A DNA stretch of 64,000 nt from Seminavis robusta (GCA_903772945.1 CAICTM010000455.1:1-64000), one strand, 5' to 3'. Positions 23,091 to 34,431 are shown, counted from the stretch's first letter. Program-made: numbers and translations. The notes: generated by a model not told the origin, from the letters alone.

Positions 23091-24950
23091 ATGAAGATCT
23101 CTAGTAGTACATGTAGTAGTAGTAGTAGACGTCGACGGAAGAAGAACAGTCTTGTGTTGCTACTGTTGCTGTGTCTTGTGTCTACAATCCAAGTGGCGAC
23201 TGGATGTGGTGTAATTTTTAGTCGAACATCCAAGGACGATGATGAGATGGTGATTCGTCAAGCCGCTGTAGTCTTTGCCATGGACCATACTACCAGCGTC
23301 CACATGCACATTCAACTCTTCTACGAAGGAGCATCCGCCAAAGACGACGAGTTTGCGTGGATTCTTCCCATTCCTGCCAGTGACAACACGCGTGTGTCGC
23401 TTGGAACAGATGTCTTGTTTCACAGTCTCGCCCAAGCGACGCGGCCACGATTCGAGTTGGAAATGGAAATGAACAGCAAGTCGTGTGGGTCGTCGTCGTC
23501 ATTGGAACAACAAGAGGCTCAACAGCCCTATGCTTGTCCCTTTCCAAAAGATGCCATGTCGGGAAACACTCCATCATCATCTGCAAAAGACGACACATAC
23601 AGTCACACAAGTGGAGAAGAACAAGCAGAGGAATTCTCGATTCTATCTGAATTTGCCATTTTGCAAGCTCCCAACAGCAATACCAATTCCAGTTCCACCG
23701 CTGCTTCTTCCAGTGGCAAGAACACCAACATCTTGGAGTGGCTGGCACAAAACAACTACAGGACACCTCCCAAAACACATTCCTTCATTCACTACTATGC
23801 CCAACAAGGACACCAATTTGTGGCACTCCGATTCCAACCAGCCAGCACTACTCGAGGAGAAATTCAGCCTATAGTGGTGACATTTGAAAAAACACCACAA
23901 GAACAATCAGATCAATTCGCCGCTCGGTTGCCGATGCAATGGGCCAGTCTGGCTGGCACAAACGACAACAATTATGACATTCAAGTGTACTTTCTGGCAA
24001 ATGCGAGAGTCACACCTGTCAACTACCTTGATGTAACTCTGGACGATGCCCTACACGATTGGGTGGGTTGCTACCACAATCCCAGTTGTCACGAGGACAA
24101 TTATCGTCAACGGTTCTCACAAGCAACGGGAGCAACAGGAACAGACAATCAGACACAAATGATGATTACCGAATATGCTGGAAACTCGTCCATTCTTGAC
24201 GTGGCGATTCCCTTGACGGCCATTGACCTCTACGAGGCTGAAAATCCTCTCGAATTTCTACAAATGCTCGCGCATGCCAACGTGCCCAGTACTCCTCATG
24301 TCCTATCCATCATCCACCAGTTCCTTCCACCCATCTTTTCCGAGACGGCTCCACCGTTCTGTCAACAACTCACCACTGTCTATCAAGATCAGGGTAACAG
24401 TAGCAGTAGTACCATTATTCCTGTCGCTCCCTGCTTGGTCAACTACCATCCCACTCCGGATTGGAGATGGGATCCCATTGAATTGGCCATTCAATTGGAA
24501 GAACACGTCTTTATCCCATCCAAGTATGCCCAAGCTACGCTCCAGGACTATCCCTACTTGACCAGTCTCTACACACGTGTTTCTTCTTCACGGACAGCAA
24601 TGAACGATGCATTCTTTGCCTTTACAACACTGGAACAAGATTCATCCGTCAGTCCAATCCATCGTGCCACCGCCAGTCCACAATGCCGCAAATCCGATGG
24701 GACACCCGTGGCGTTGAAGATTAGTACCCACGACGATACCAGAACGTCTACCGCCACGGTCCCGGCCACAGTGGGATGTCACGGATGGTTCCCCACGATA
24801 CCACAACCATTGGATCCGCAGGTTGCCACGGCCACGGAAGTGACGGCGTGGGGAGTGCCTCGGACGGGTGCATGGGTGGTGGCACGATCCCGCCATGGAA
24901 CGTTTGATCCTGCGATGTGCAAGCGGCCGTGGACTTTGCAAACGGCTTGA
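23091..24950 (+). CDS. DUF2330-like secreted/surface protein
   Basis: A 619-residue protein. After a basic N-terminus it has a hydrophobic signal segment (SLVLLLLLCLVSTIQVATG, about residues 20-38), then CGVIFSRTS and a conserved block with VFAMDHTTSVHMHIQLFYEG and FAWILPIPA. This matches the DUF2330 pattern (a Cys-Gly start, then bulky residues around an FAW-LPIP motif). DUF2330 proteins are of unknown function and exported in bacteria. The middle is Ser/Thr/Gln-rich; paired Cys (GCYHNPSC) suggest an oxidising compartment. The frame closes at 24950, but a second open frame (to 25501) continues in the next frame with a probable membrane-anchoring tail, so the true C-terminus is in doubt. Cell-surface location is inferred. 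Confidence 0.7.
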   Translation: MKISSSTCSSSSRRRRKKNSLVLLLLLCLVSTIQVATGCGVIFSRTSKDDDEMVIRQAAVVFAMDHTTSVHMHIQLFYEGASAKDDEFAWILPIPASDNTRVSLGTDVLFHSLAQATRPRFELEMEMNSKSCGSSSSLEQQEAQQPYACPFPKDAMSGNTPSSSAKDDTYSHTSGEEQAEEFSILSEFAILQAPNSNTNSSSTAASSSGKNTNILEWLAQNNYRTPPKTHSFIHYYAQQGHQFVALRFQPASTTRGEIQPIVVTFEKTPQEQSDQFAARLPMQWASLAGTNDNNYDIQVYFLANARVTPVNYLDVTLDDALHDWVGCYHNPSCHEDNYRQRFSQATGATGTDNQTQMMITEYAGNSSILDVAIPLTAIDLYEAENPLEFLQMLAHANVPSTPHVLSIIHQFLPPIFSETAPPFCQQLTTVYQDQGNSSSSTIIPVAPCLVNYHPTPDWRWDPIELAIQLEEHVFIPSKYAQATLQDYPYLTSLYTRVSSSRTAMNDAFFAFTTLEQDSSVSPIHRATASPQCRKSDGTPVALKISTHDDTRTSTATVPATVGCHGWFPTIPQPLDPQVATATEVTAWGVPRTGAWVVARSRHGTFDPAMCKRPWTLQTA

Positions 24951-25501
24951 TCCCCAATCAGACCGTGTCTGACTATACATACCCTGTTGTGGAGGATGTG
25001 GTTATTCTGGGCAATCGGACGACAACGACTACCACCATTACAACAACCAACTCTACTACCGGGCAGCAGGATGTGGTGATTCTGGGCAATGGGACGACTG
25101 CCACCTTAACAACGACAACAACCAGCTCTACTGTAATCTTGGCTGCTCCATTATTGCTAGAGCCCGAACAATTGCAAGACGAATACCCGCCGCAACCCAT
25201 GCACCAAACTTCGGTCATTTACAGAGAACCACCACCAGAAAGTGTCATTGCTAATTCCACAGAGCAAGAAGATGACTACCGAGGGCAACAAGTGGAGCAG
25301 CCGCCCACCACGATTCCTCCACGTACCAGTTCACCTTCCACAGAACAACTAGTGACCCTAGTGGACGGCAAAGATGTGATAGGTTCCACTTGGCCTTTTT
25401 CGTATGCCAGCACAGAAGTGTCAGGGGCCATCAAGGCTGAGTGCTTGTGTGAGGTATTAGTACTTGGGTTGACGCTGGCACCACTACTTTGGTTCTTTTG
25501 A
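24917..25501 (+). CDS. Out-of-frame tail of the DUF2330 gene with GPI-like end
   Basis: This frame has no ATG at its start (it opens from a GTG) and overlaps the end of the DUF2330 frame by 34 bases. It reads QAAVDFANGLIPNQTV, then two copies of a DVVILGN-G/R-TT unit with Thr runs, an acidic and Pro-rich stretch, and ends in a hydrophobic tail (LCEVLVLGLTLAPLLWFF) typical of a GPI-anchor signal. It looks like the real C-terminus of the preceding protein, displaced by a one-base difference near 24905-24917, either an error or a mutation. As an independent gene it would lack a start. Confidence 0.5.
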   Translation: MQAAVDFANGLIPNQTVSDYTYPVVEDVVILGNRTTTTTTITTTNSTTGQQDVVILGNGTTATLTTTTTSSTVILAAPLLLEPEQLQDEYPPQPMHQTSVIYREPPPESVIANSTEQEDDYRGQQVEQPPTTIPPRTSSPSTEQLVTLVDGKDVIGSTWPFSYASTEVSGAIKAECLCEVLVLGLTLAPLLWFF

Positions 25502-25784
25502 GCGGGCTGTAGAGCGACTGCCACAGTCGCTTGGACGGGATGAAGGTGTAGAGGATGTGTTCTCTCAAGACATGATACAGATAGTGTTTTAGACTTGTTT
25601 TCTCTTATATACTATTAAAATAAAACAACGCCAACATATGGTTTCAATGTCTCTGGCGGGGGGATATGCAAAAAAGCAACTTGCAAGCTAGCTGGCTATA
25701 CGCCAAACTCTCCACGCTTCGAACAAGTTGCAAATGCCAGGGCTCTCTTCGGTGAGCGACGTCAGCAATCATGTCATCGGATAG

Positions 25785-27125
25785 TTATGGTCTCCAAAAG
25801 GACCGATCGAATTTGGACATTGAGCTTTTTCGCATACCCTTGCCCTTGGCACCACCTTTACTCTTGGCGGACGCGCTGCCGCCTCCACCCATCATCATGG
25901 AATATGCATAGCTATCGTCGACCATGCCCATTGCCATTCCGTAGAAAGGACCATCCGGGCTGCCGCCGCCTCCAGTCATCAGGCCTGTACCTGGACGATC
26001 CATAGTGCCCATGGCTCCACCCTTCCCTGGACGATCTTCGTAGGAATCTTCCTCATAGGAATCACTAATGCCTCCGCCTCCCATGGCACCTCCTCCCATC
26101 GTTGGCCCGGAAGAACCACCTCCCATGGCACCTCCCATCGTTGGCCTGGAAGAACCACCACCCATCGGTTTGGGAGAACCGCCCATCATCGGCTTGGAAG
26201 AACCACCCGAACCACCCATCATGACCTTGTCCATCATTCCCATGGCAGGTCCGTCACCAGAGTAATCATCATCTTCATAGTAGTAATGGTAATCACTCAT
26301 TCCGCCCATGCTCATGGCCATCGACATGTCTGATTTCTTCATATCTCCCTTCTTCATCATACCGCCGCTATTGACTTCATAATCTTCCGAAGCGTAATAA
26401 TTGCTCATTCCGCCCATGGCTCCCATTCCTCCACTCATCATTGCGCCGCCATAATACTCGTCATCATCATCCGCTTCGTAATAATCACTCATGCTTCCCA
26501 TGGCTGGCTTCATGGCTGGCTTGGAGCCCATTCCTCCACCACCCATCATGGCTCCATCATTGTATTCGTCATAGGAATCCATGCCCATCGGCATCATGAT
26601 CATCTCCATATCTCCTCCCATCGCCTTGGGACGTCCGACCATTCCCTTGCCCGAATTGATCATCTTCATAGTCTTGGCACCAGCACTCTTGGAACTGCCC
26701 TTCTTGGCTGGCTTCATCATGGCACCACCGTCTCCCATCATTCGCATGTTCATAGTCATGACTCGCATCATGCCTGGGGCAGCACCACCAGTAGCAGTAC
26801 CGGTACCATAAGCGGGATAGGAAAGACTCATTTCGTCCGCTAGAAATCGACCCCATTCTTCGTCGCTAAAGTTGATCAGTTCGGCTTCTCGATCCGCTTC
26901 TTCATCTTGGACTCCTGCTTCTTGTGCTTCTCCAAACTCTCCACTGACCACTCGTCGTCGTCCACGGACTTGTGGACTCGTGTACATGGCTTGGGTAGCA
27001 CCAGTATCTTGGACTCGAAAGACGGTCCGACGACGACGGCGAGGGGTATCCTCGTCCGATTCCGCCACCACCAACAGGCTGTTCGCCAACAGGAACAGAC
27101 ATAGAAGTAACACTTGCTTCGACAT
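25785..27125 (-). CDS. Secreted Met/Gly/Asp/Tyr-rich disordered protein
   Basis: 446 residues, no intron. It has a clear signal peptide (SKQVLLLCLFLLANSLLVVA), then RRRRR (residues 30-34) and RRR clusters that could be processing sites. The rest is low complexity: GGAMM, GGMG, KPMMGG and SDYYEADDDDEYY-type units recur about every 30-40 residues, with lysine-serine clusters (KPAKKGSSKSAGAK) and a basic C-terminus (KGMRKSSMSKFDRSF). No folded domain is seen. Repetitive lysine/serine and acidic tyrosine segments after a signal peptide recall diatom cell-wall (biosilica-associated) proteins such as silaffins and cingulins, but that is an analogy from composition, not a family match. Metal binding through Met and Asp is another option. 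Confidence 0.8.
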   Translation of the reverse strand: MSKQVLLLCLFLLANSLLVVAESDEDTPRRRRRTVFRVQDTGATQAMYTSPQVRGRRRVVSGEFGEAQEAGVQDEEADREAELINFSDEEWGRFLADEMSLSYPAYGTGTATGGAAPGMMRVMTMNMRMMGDGGAMMKPAKKGSSKSAGAKTMKMINSGKGMVGRPKAMGGDMEMIMMPMGMDSYDEYNDGAMMGGGGMGSKPAMKPAMGSMSDYYEADDDDEYYGGAMMSGGMGAMGGMSNYYASEDYEVNSGGMMKKGDMKKSDMSMAMSMGGMSDYHYYYEDDDYSGDGPAMGMMDKVMMGGSGGSSKPMMGGSPKPMGGGSSRPTMGGAMGGGSSGPTMGGGAMGGGGISDSYEEDSYEDRPGKGGAMGTMDRPGTGLMTGGGGSPDGPFYGMAMGMVDDSYAYSMMMGGGGSASAKSKGGAKGKGMRKSSMSKFDRSFWRP

Positions 27126-28890
27126 GATGATTCTTCACTAAACTAACTAATCGAACTGAATGTCTTGCTCTCACACTTGTGGCAAACTATCGCACCTTTA
27201 AAAACAAAATTCGGCGGATAACAAGGGTGTAAGTGAGCGAGTGCGTGACGGCGGTGTGTTCTGGTATGCACTCCCAATCAATCCTGCTGCCAATACACTC
27301 TATGATCTTCCCACAACTGGCCAGCCAGTCGAACTTACACACTCTTCTTTCCCTCGAAAGCTTTATTGGTGGACAAGTTGTGTTCAAATCAGAGGGTGCT
27401 ACAGTATCGAGAAAGTGCGTTTTCCCTCCAAAGCGGAAGGATATCAAAATGACTACTGTGCGGATTCAAGTAGTCTGAAATGTCAGTTGAGGATCTTATT
27501 GTGCTAAGTGACAACTGAATCTTCTTTTATTGGCATGAGGATACAACATAAGCATACTTAAAGCGAGTCACATGAAGCATGAATTTGGCTACATAGTTTT
27601 CACTGCGTTCGAACCTTTGGCGCCGGGATGCCCGATCGTGTTTAGAAACATGGAACAGATGAGCCGTAGATGGACGTTAGCATTCCCTTTTAGGGTCTAA
27701 GTATCATGGATACTAGGGCTGAGACCCCATGGGTGGGATTCAATAGTGCCGTGCTTTAGCCGCCTTCTTGAACGGGGGACTGCGGCGTTGGTGCTGTCAT
27801 TGTGGCTCTTGCCGAGTCTCTCATACGGTACCGGTACGATACATGAAAACCAACTCATCCCATGGGGAGGACAGCATTGCTAGCTACGGCAGTTGGTGGA
27901 CTAGCAGCACAGTAAATTCAAATGGAGAAGTCCTCACTCGTGAGCTCTATCACATGTAGTTCAAATCTCCTGAATCTGGAGGGAGATTCTTATTCAAGTC
28001 CTCCTCATCACTTCTTAGTTAGTGCCTATCCTCCCTCTCGTTCAATCCTCTCTCGAAATGCCAAGCAACCGGATATCTTGTAGTCGACGTTTTGCACGTG
28101 CCGTTCGTTGTTTGTGTTCTACCGCAGTGAAATTGCCAGAATCGCAACTGCATCAGGAATAGAGATCATTTACCTAGCTAGCCTATTGGGTACCGTAGTA
28201 GCAACGCACCGGTACCGGTACCGTACCACTTCTTTCAAATACTGGTAGCTAGCACTGGTCGTCATTCCCTATTATGATAGCCTTGAGCCACAACCCTTCG
28301 GCTCAAGTGCCTTTGCCGAGCATACTAGAATTGGGATTATTTCAATGCGTGCAGCGGCAGTCAAACATCGGATAGCGGCGTGCGCTAGTTACGGGTAGTG
28401 GTGGAAAACACATCAACATGCTCAATGTCCAGCAGCCAGTGGCTGAGTGCCAATGATCGATCTTTACATTTATGCCGTCGTCCTGGTTTTGTCAGCCGAG
28501 CAAACGACAAACTGCTCTTTGCTACAAGGAAGTTTCGGGCTTTAGTCGAGAAACCTCGTATCTTCTTGCATTTCGGTGTCCCGAAAACTTGCGATTGTCT
28601 CGGATGTCCCAGCGCTGTCGGAGGTATAGGTACTGGTACCGTACCTCCAGGGTCACCATTGCTTTTTAAAAAGTTTATGTTCGCACCCAACCACCAATAG
28701 CTGGCCGTTGGCTAGCCAGCTGGTAGCCACGGAGACCGCGGCTGCCGCTCTGTTTCTCTTCGGGTGAGGCTGGATTTTATGGTGCGAAGCTCGACCACCA
28801 CGAAAAACATCAGCCACAAAGCAGCACCATGCGGTACGAAGCTGCATCGTTTCAACAACACTATGTATCGTTTAAGACTTTCAAGTTATT
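27126..28890. other. Intergenic region
   Basis: No gene supported. Open frames are short and overlap on both strands. It contains clustered GGTACC/GTACCG words (28200-28230, 28630-28650) and several GCTAGC palindromes. Confidence 0.5.
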
Positions 28891-29400
28891 GTGGTGGTAT
28901 CGTACTCTCTGTGCGACCTAAATTGTCGCATTGGCTCCCTGGGAAAATGCGCCAAGGTTGTTTCCACTTGCTTCGTCCTATTCTACAATGTACATCACTC
29001 TGCTCCCCACATCATCGATACCCACCATTGCAATGCCTCGCCGGAATTGCAAGCATTCGGTCAATCTCTTACTCGTTAGCAGAAGGTCCTCTCGCCGCGA
29101 ATGGGCAAAAATCTCCATCCTGCCTCCCGATCTGATTTATTCTTGTAGAACGTGTGTCTCTTGATAGAACAGCAGTCGGACTTCCCATACGAGCATATTG
29201 CTTTTCATCAGAACGCAAAAATTGTCTACACGATTGTTAGAATCATGTTCGTAGCTGCGTTCTTCATTCCGTACGGGGTCCTTTGCTTTCTCTGCTGCCG
29301 CCAACGCAATATCTGGGACACGTTCGTGTTGGCACAACTGTATGTGTGCATGACGTTGGCACGTAGCCAATCCAACAAGCAACTGGATCAAAGGGAGTGA
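28891..29400 (+). CDS. Possible small Cys-rich membrane protein, gene model uncertain
   Basis: Two neighbouring plus-strand frames look protein-like. 28891-29079 has CDLNCRIGSLGKCAKVV and further Cys/His. 29152-29400 has a hydrophobic helix with FVAAFFIPYGVLCFLCC and then RQRNIWDTFVLAQLY. They could be two exons, with an acceptor just before 29170 (GAACAG then CAGTCGG), but I cannot fix the donor or the start. The stop lies within the 3' end of the opposing bestrophin extension, so the two would overlap tail to tail by 13 bases. No family recognised. Confidence 0.3.
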
Positions 29401-29732
29401 AGGCTCAGACTGTTGCCGCTCTCATCTAAGGCCGTCAACGCCCGTCGTTGGCGGTAACGACTCAGGCTGTTGCCGCTCTCATCTAAGCCCCCTAACGACC
29501 GCCGTTGGTGTCGGCTCCGGCTACGATCGTTTTGAGACCTGCTGCGATCGACGCCGTCATGACTTCTGTGGCTGTCGCTGAAAAGCGATTCGGTGGTTCG
29601 AACGCTTTCATCGAGATACGTTTTTGCACGACGAATGCCTTTTCCCACGACTTCCGTCTTATCGTGTACCCATTGATCCATTCGGGTAGTCCCTTTTTGG
29701 TGGGCCTGCCTCTCATTGACCCAGTCGGTGTT
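29388..29732 (-). other. Open in-frame extension beyond the bestrophin stop
   Basis: Directly after the TGA that ends the bestrophin frame, the same frame stays open for 114 codons. It reads NTDWVNERQAHQKG, then a charged Arg/Ser-rich stretch, and two tandem copies of a RRxLxxLDESGNSLS unit before the next stop. The repeat and lack of stops look like real coding sequence. It may be a readthrough tail, a recently gained stop, or a base error. Confidence 0.5.
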
Positions 29733-31277
29733 TCAGTGCGTCAGATTGACAGCTGCGTCCAAGCGACCGACTCTTCTATCAGCAAAGTTGTTCTGAGCTG
29801 TAGAGGTCGTGGCGAACTCGATAATCGAGTCGTCCTTGTGCCTTCTTTGGATGGTCACTACCTGTGCTTCGATTGTTTCGCAGAAGCGTTCAATGGGCAG
29901 ATCGACCAAGTCAGTTCCAAAAGGATCCACCATGGCAGTTCCCATGTCCATCAGAGTCATGATGATGCAGGCTGAAAAGCCCAGGAGGATGGGTGCTAGC
30001 CACCCAATCGTTGCTGCTTCCGCCATTGGAGCCAGCAAGAAGTAAATCCAAAAGAAAATGTAATGCACCGTGTCGTACGACCTCGGCAGACCGGCACTTC
30101 GTACACTGACACCCTCTCCGATACTGTTACCCAGATCGTAGATGGCCTTGTCCAACGGTGGGAAGAGACGATCGTGAATACGATTCGAGTGTGGCAGAAT
30201 GAGGACTTGTTCGTACTCTGCCCGGTCCCACTGCGCGAGAATAATTGAAGCGACAGTGGCGCGCATCAGATCGAGAAAGAACTCTGGTTCCCAACAGGGG
30301 TTGTCCCGCAGAAAGTCCAATTCTTCTTGTGCCAAGAACCCTCGTTCCACCAAGAGCTTTCCCGACTCTGTGTCGTCTGTGAGTGACAGCCCTCGGAGCT
30401 GTGCCTTGGCGGCATAGGGGAAGCAGACGATATATCGATTGAGTCTGTCACTAAAGCTCTTCTCGCGTACCCACAGCGTGGCTTTTCTGGAAAAGTCTAG
30501 ACAGTTCTGGATGATTTCTCCCCAGAGCATTCGTCCTTGCCACCATCGATTGTAACACTGATTGAATCGAAAGACCAAAGAAAAGACAAAGAGTGACCCG
30601 ATCATCCGGACATCTGTTTCGTCGAACCAGTCGATCCACCGATTTATCGGATTGTCCGGGTTATCCGATTGTGCCGATTTGACTCTTAGTTCTTCCATGT
30701 ACCACGTACAGACGCAACTCCAGGTCAAAATGACCAGCAGTGATACAATATAGTAGTACGAGATACCCGTGACCATGGTCGCCAGCAAAAAGTTGAACTG
30801 ATTCGGTGTGTGAGCCGCCCGCGCTTCGTCGTCGTTAAAATTGGATTCTGCCACGATCTTCTTGGTTCGTGTGGAGAGCGCCGCGAGTTTGACCTTTTTC
30901 TTTTCCTTCTTTTCTTCCTTCTTTTGTTTCTTTCGTTCTTTTCGACTCAGTTTTTCGGGTCGATCTGGTTGTTGTGCATGCTGATGTCGTTGTGGGTTTT
31001 TCTCCATGCGTCCGGCATCAAAGCTTCCTCTTCGTTCCGTCTGAAGTTCCACGACGGGACCACGATGGGCATCGTTTCGGTGGTTGCTGTTAGTGCTGTT
31101 GGCCCGCTTAAAGTGTGGTACGTCCCGATCTCTACTGGGAGCCTGTTCATTCGCCGCCGCCGACGCCGTGACTCGTACGGTGCGCATCTGTTTGTAATCT
31201 CCGACATTCTTGAAGACCTCGAACCCTCCCTCCCCGAACGGTGAGTCATCGAACTGCATGTCATCGCTTTCGCTCAT
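29733..31277 (-). CDS. Bestrophin-family anion channel
   Basis: 514 residues, no intron. The N-terminal ~150 residues are charged and disordered, with a lysine-rich run (KERKKQKKEEKKEKKK). Membrane segments follow (about 165-195, 218-240, 405-450). Bestrophin hallmarks are visible: RWWQGRMLWGEIIQN, and DPFGTDLVDLPIERFC near the C-terminus, which matches the family's PFG-D-DLP motif. Bestrophins form pentameric chloride/bicarbonate channels. In algae some sit in thylakoids and feed bicarbonate to Rubisco, but no signal or plastid pre-sequence is evident here, so the plasma membrane or another membrane is as likely. The frame ends in a TGA with an open extension beyond it (see 29388-29732). Confidence 0.88.
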   Translation of the reverse strand: MSESDDMQFDDSPFGEGGFEVFKNVGDYKQMRTVRVTASAAANEQAPSRDRDVPHFKRANSTNSNHRNDAHRGPVVELQTERRGSFDAGRMEKNPQRHQHAQQPDRPEKLSRKERKKQKKEEKKEKKKVKLAALSTRTKKIVAESNFNDDEARAAHTPNQFNFLLATMVTGISYYYIVSLLVILTWSCVCTWYMEELRVKSAQSDNPDNPINRWIDWFDETDVRMIGSLFVFSLVFRFNQCYNRWWQGRMLWGEIIQNCLDFSRKATLWVREKSFSDRLNRYIVCFPYAAKAQLRGLSLTDDTESGKLLVERGFLAQEELDFLRDNPCWEPEFFLDLMRATVASIILAQWDRAEYEQVLILPHSNRIHDRLFPPLDKAIYDLGNSIGEGVSVRSAGLPRSYDTVHYIFFWIYFLLAPMAEAATIGWLAPILLGFSACIIMTLMDMGTAMVDPFGTDLVDLPIERFCETIEAQVVTIQRRHKDDSIIEFATTSTAQNNFADRRVGRLDAAVNLTH

Positions 31278-34200
31278 AGTAATGTTTGCCGTGCTGTGTG
31301 TGATGAGTGTGTTAGAACTAGTCCTTGCGATTGCGGGTAGGGATGCCGGAGGCGCGTTAATGTTATTGCCGCTGGAGGAGGTAGTCGTGTTGGTGGAATT
31401 GCTATTGTTCGTGTCTCTAGTTTGAAGCTCGCCTCGTTGGTGGGAGCGGCGCTTGGAGCTTGTGGAAGGAATCGGAGGAATGATGCCAGGGTTAGGTAGC
31501 CAGCGATATTGCTATCACTGACTAGAACCGAAGGATGAACGTACGTTCTGTTCTTGTGGACTTGTTTGTCTTGTGTGTTTCTGCGATCCAAAAGATGCAG
31601 AATTCAGGAGATACGAGGGTTATCTCTCTTGTTGGCTTCTTCTTCGCGGGTTGGTTGGGTAGCACCTCTTCAGATACCCTTAAGCTGTTCCTTAAGCTTA
31701 AGATTGCAGTCGGATGGAGATAATGGTCCTGGAAAGCTATCCTTCAAAGGATAAGAGAATGACTGTCTGAACTGGCAACGAGGGTATAATAGGGGTATAC
31801 GCTGGGGCCTTTCTTCCGCACTTCTCTAGACGTCACAACCACAGAGATAACACTTCTAGCTTGACAGGTAGACTGATCTGATGCTGACTGGCTGGCTGGC
31901 TTGCTAGACAAGGGTATATACCCGCGGATCAACTTGCTTCCTTGTAGATTGCGTTCGTCTTCCGGACAGGACCTCTCTCGAGTCTTCTGCTAGTTCCTGC
32001 CGCTACCGCTCCTAACTAATGGCTGTCAGAGCAACCAACAGAGTGCTCAAACAACAATTGGCCAAAAGAGCCGCAAGGTTCTAATGACTCTAGCTAGTAC
32101 TACTGCTAGGATGCCTGATGATGTTGTTGTTGTCCTCGTCGTCGTTTGCTGCTGGGCGTTTGTGCTCGTGCCGCGCTGCTGTAGGCGTGGGTCTTCTGCT
32201 GCTGCGGCCGTCGATCGATCCCACCACTTCCGCAAGCCAGCTAGCAAATCGACCAATACCGTTCTTGATTAAAGGGTCTTGGGTGACTGACCTCCATTGA
32301 GATGGCATTAATCAGCAAGCCAGCCAGACAGCTGCAAGACATTCTCAATGGATAATAACCTGCAGGAAGAGTCATTACTCCAGAGTACTACTCGAGTATA
32401 CTGTAACACTAGTAGACAAAAGGAAGGATCGTAAATCTCTGGAAGAGCAGTGAGTTAAGCTTTCTAGGTAGGTACACTACACAGTCCAGTGCCAGCCACT
32501 GCTGGTTTTTGGTGTGGTTTATTTGGGATCTGAGGTAACCAAGGTCGTTCTCTTCCGCGGCCTCCATCCTGAACTGGACTGGGTCACCTCCATCCACTGT
32601 GTCAAGTGGTTGCCGCTCGGATACGGCATCGTACTGAAATCTTGCAGGTTTGTGTTGGGGTTCTTGTTGTCGCCTACTAGATAGCTGGCTACTGGAGTAG
32701 AGATTAGCGGCAACCGATAAAACTAACTTGGCACAAAGGAGAATTGATTCAAGCTACGCAGCAACCAGTATCAGCCTGCCACCACTGTTGGTTTTACTGC
32801 TGGAGACAAGCAAGGGTGGAAGGAAGACAACATCAAATCGAGGAGTTGGAAACCGCTGTGTTTCAAAGCCGCAACTTAGTCGGTCTAGGACTTGCCTTCT
32901 TCCAGCCAGCCAGCTACCAGGTACCGTACCGTACGATGGAGCAAGAAAAAGATCCATAGCCATCCAAACCAAATGACACGAAACTACCGAGGTGCTAAGA
33001 GATGGATGGTTACCGGGGCTGATACTACTGTAGTAGCTGTTTTAGGGGTGCTAAATGAATGTTGCCTCCAAGAGGGCTCTGGATTCTCTGGATGGCTTCG
33101 ATCGGTTGCTCTCTGCGTGGCCTGTCGTCTATTATACCCAAGTTCCCTTGTAATGCTTCGAAAGGTTTACCATAGACCCGCGAACATAAATCTTCCGATT
33201 CAATTCAATAAGTAGGCGTACTGTAGTCTACTCCAAGTCTAGTAAAAGATGTTTCCTGGAGATTGGCCGGGTCATTTATATTTTCACTCGGATGGTGCTT
33301 CGCAAACCTTGGGAAAGAACGCCTTGGAACCGCACGAACAACCAAGGCTCCTATGACGGTACCACCCCAGTGCATCACGTACATGCGCTGTAGAATTGTA
33401 CACTGCGCCAGGTAGCTGGCCAGGGTAGCGCTTCACTCCCACCACAGCCCTTCAATCCCGCTGCCATGGCCAGGATTTCGAGGTGGATCCTTGTGGCGTT
33501 TGTGTTGTCAAGAATGTTCCAACATTATTTTTGGCGAGGTGATACTTGGTAGTAGATCAGGATCCACATATCCATGGGTAGGTCACCAGAACATTATCCG
33601 TTGTGCAATGGAGTATTTGGATCTTTTGTCCTTATTATTGGCGTACCAAGATCGGACCACCCTCTAGAGTCCTGGTACCGGTTCGGTGAAACCAACCTGG
33701 TCTGTTCTGTTTGTAAACAGACCAGGACTCCTCAACAACAACCAACCAGTTGAAACGTACGAATGCAACTATCTAAATGATTCAATCCATATGCTTCGCA
33801 CCCCAATATATATAAAAAATACTAGTTTTAGGCAGACTACCTATCTGGTCCGGAGGACCTTTGTCAACGCTGGTACGAATCGAGCCCGAGGGCCCAATAC
33901 TATTAGCTGGGGAACTAAACCAGCATACCGGTACGTGCTGGCTTCGAGGGATTGAAGCAAGACGTTGTCAAGTTAACCCTACTAGGTTCTCTTGCCGCCG
34001 TTTCTTGCTGCCTCCTTTTCTTACATGTATGCATAGTCTCTTGCTACTTGTGCGAGCTGCATGTGCATCAGGCAAACGACCCGGACCTATTTTTTGTTCT
34101 GTTGGGATGGGCTTACTAGACTAGTATGGCGATAAGTGGTGTTGGGCTCCTCAATACAATGTAAAGGTAGTTAAGGTAAATATGTTGTAAAGATATCTGT

Positions 34201-34431
34201 TGCTATTACTAGTAGCACTATGATACTATGTTTTGATTCAAAGTATTGTTACCGCATCTACCTCCATTCGGAAGCTATCTTCCTGTTTTTTGGATCGTCC
34301 GTGACTACAAGTATCCGTGACTGCAAAAAAGATACTCGATCCCAGCTTGAAGCATCAAGCAATGGCATGACCATCCACACTCGTTTATCCTGTCAACTTC
34401 CGACCTGTACAGCTAGATAGCAAGGACCACC
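31278..34431. other. 3.15-kb intergenic region, no gene seen
   Basis: Only short overlapping frames on both strands, with none recognisable. Rich in CTAGCTAG, GCCAGCCAGC and GTACCGTACC words. It separates the bestrophin and EF-hand genes and may hold both promoters. Confidence 0.5.

Noticed and set aside
32044-32308. Overlapping frames on both strands near 32.1 kb
   Set aside because: All are below about 75 residues, low in complexity (GCTGCTG, GTTGTTG runs) and mutually overlapping.
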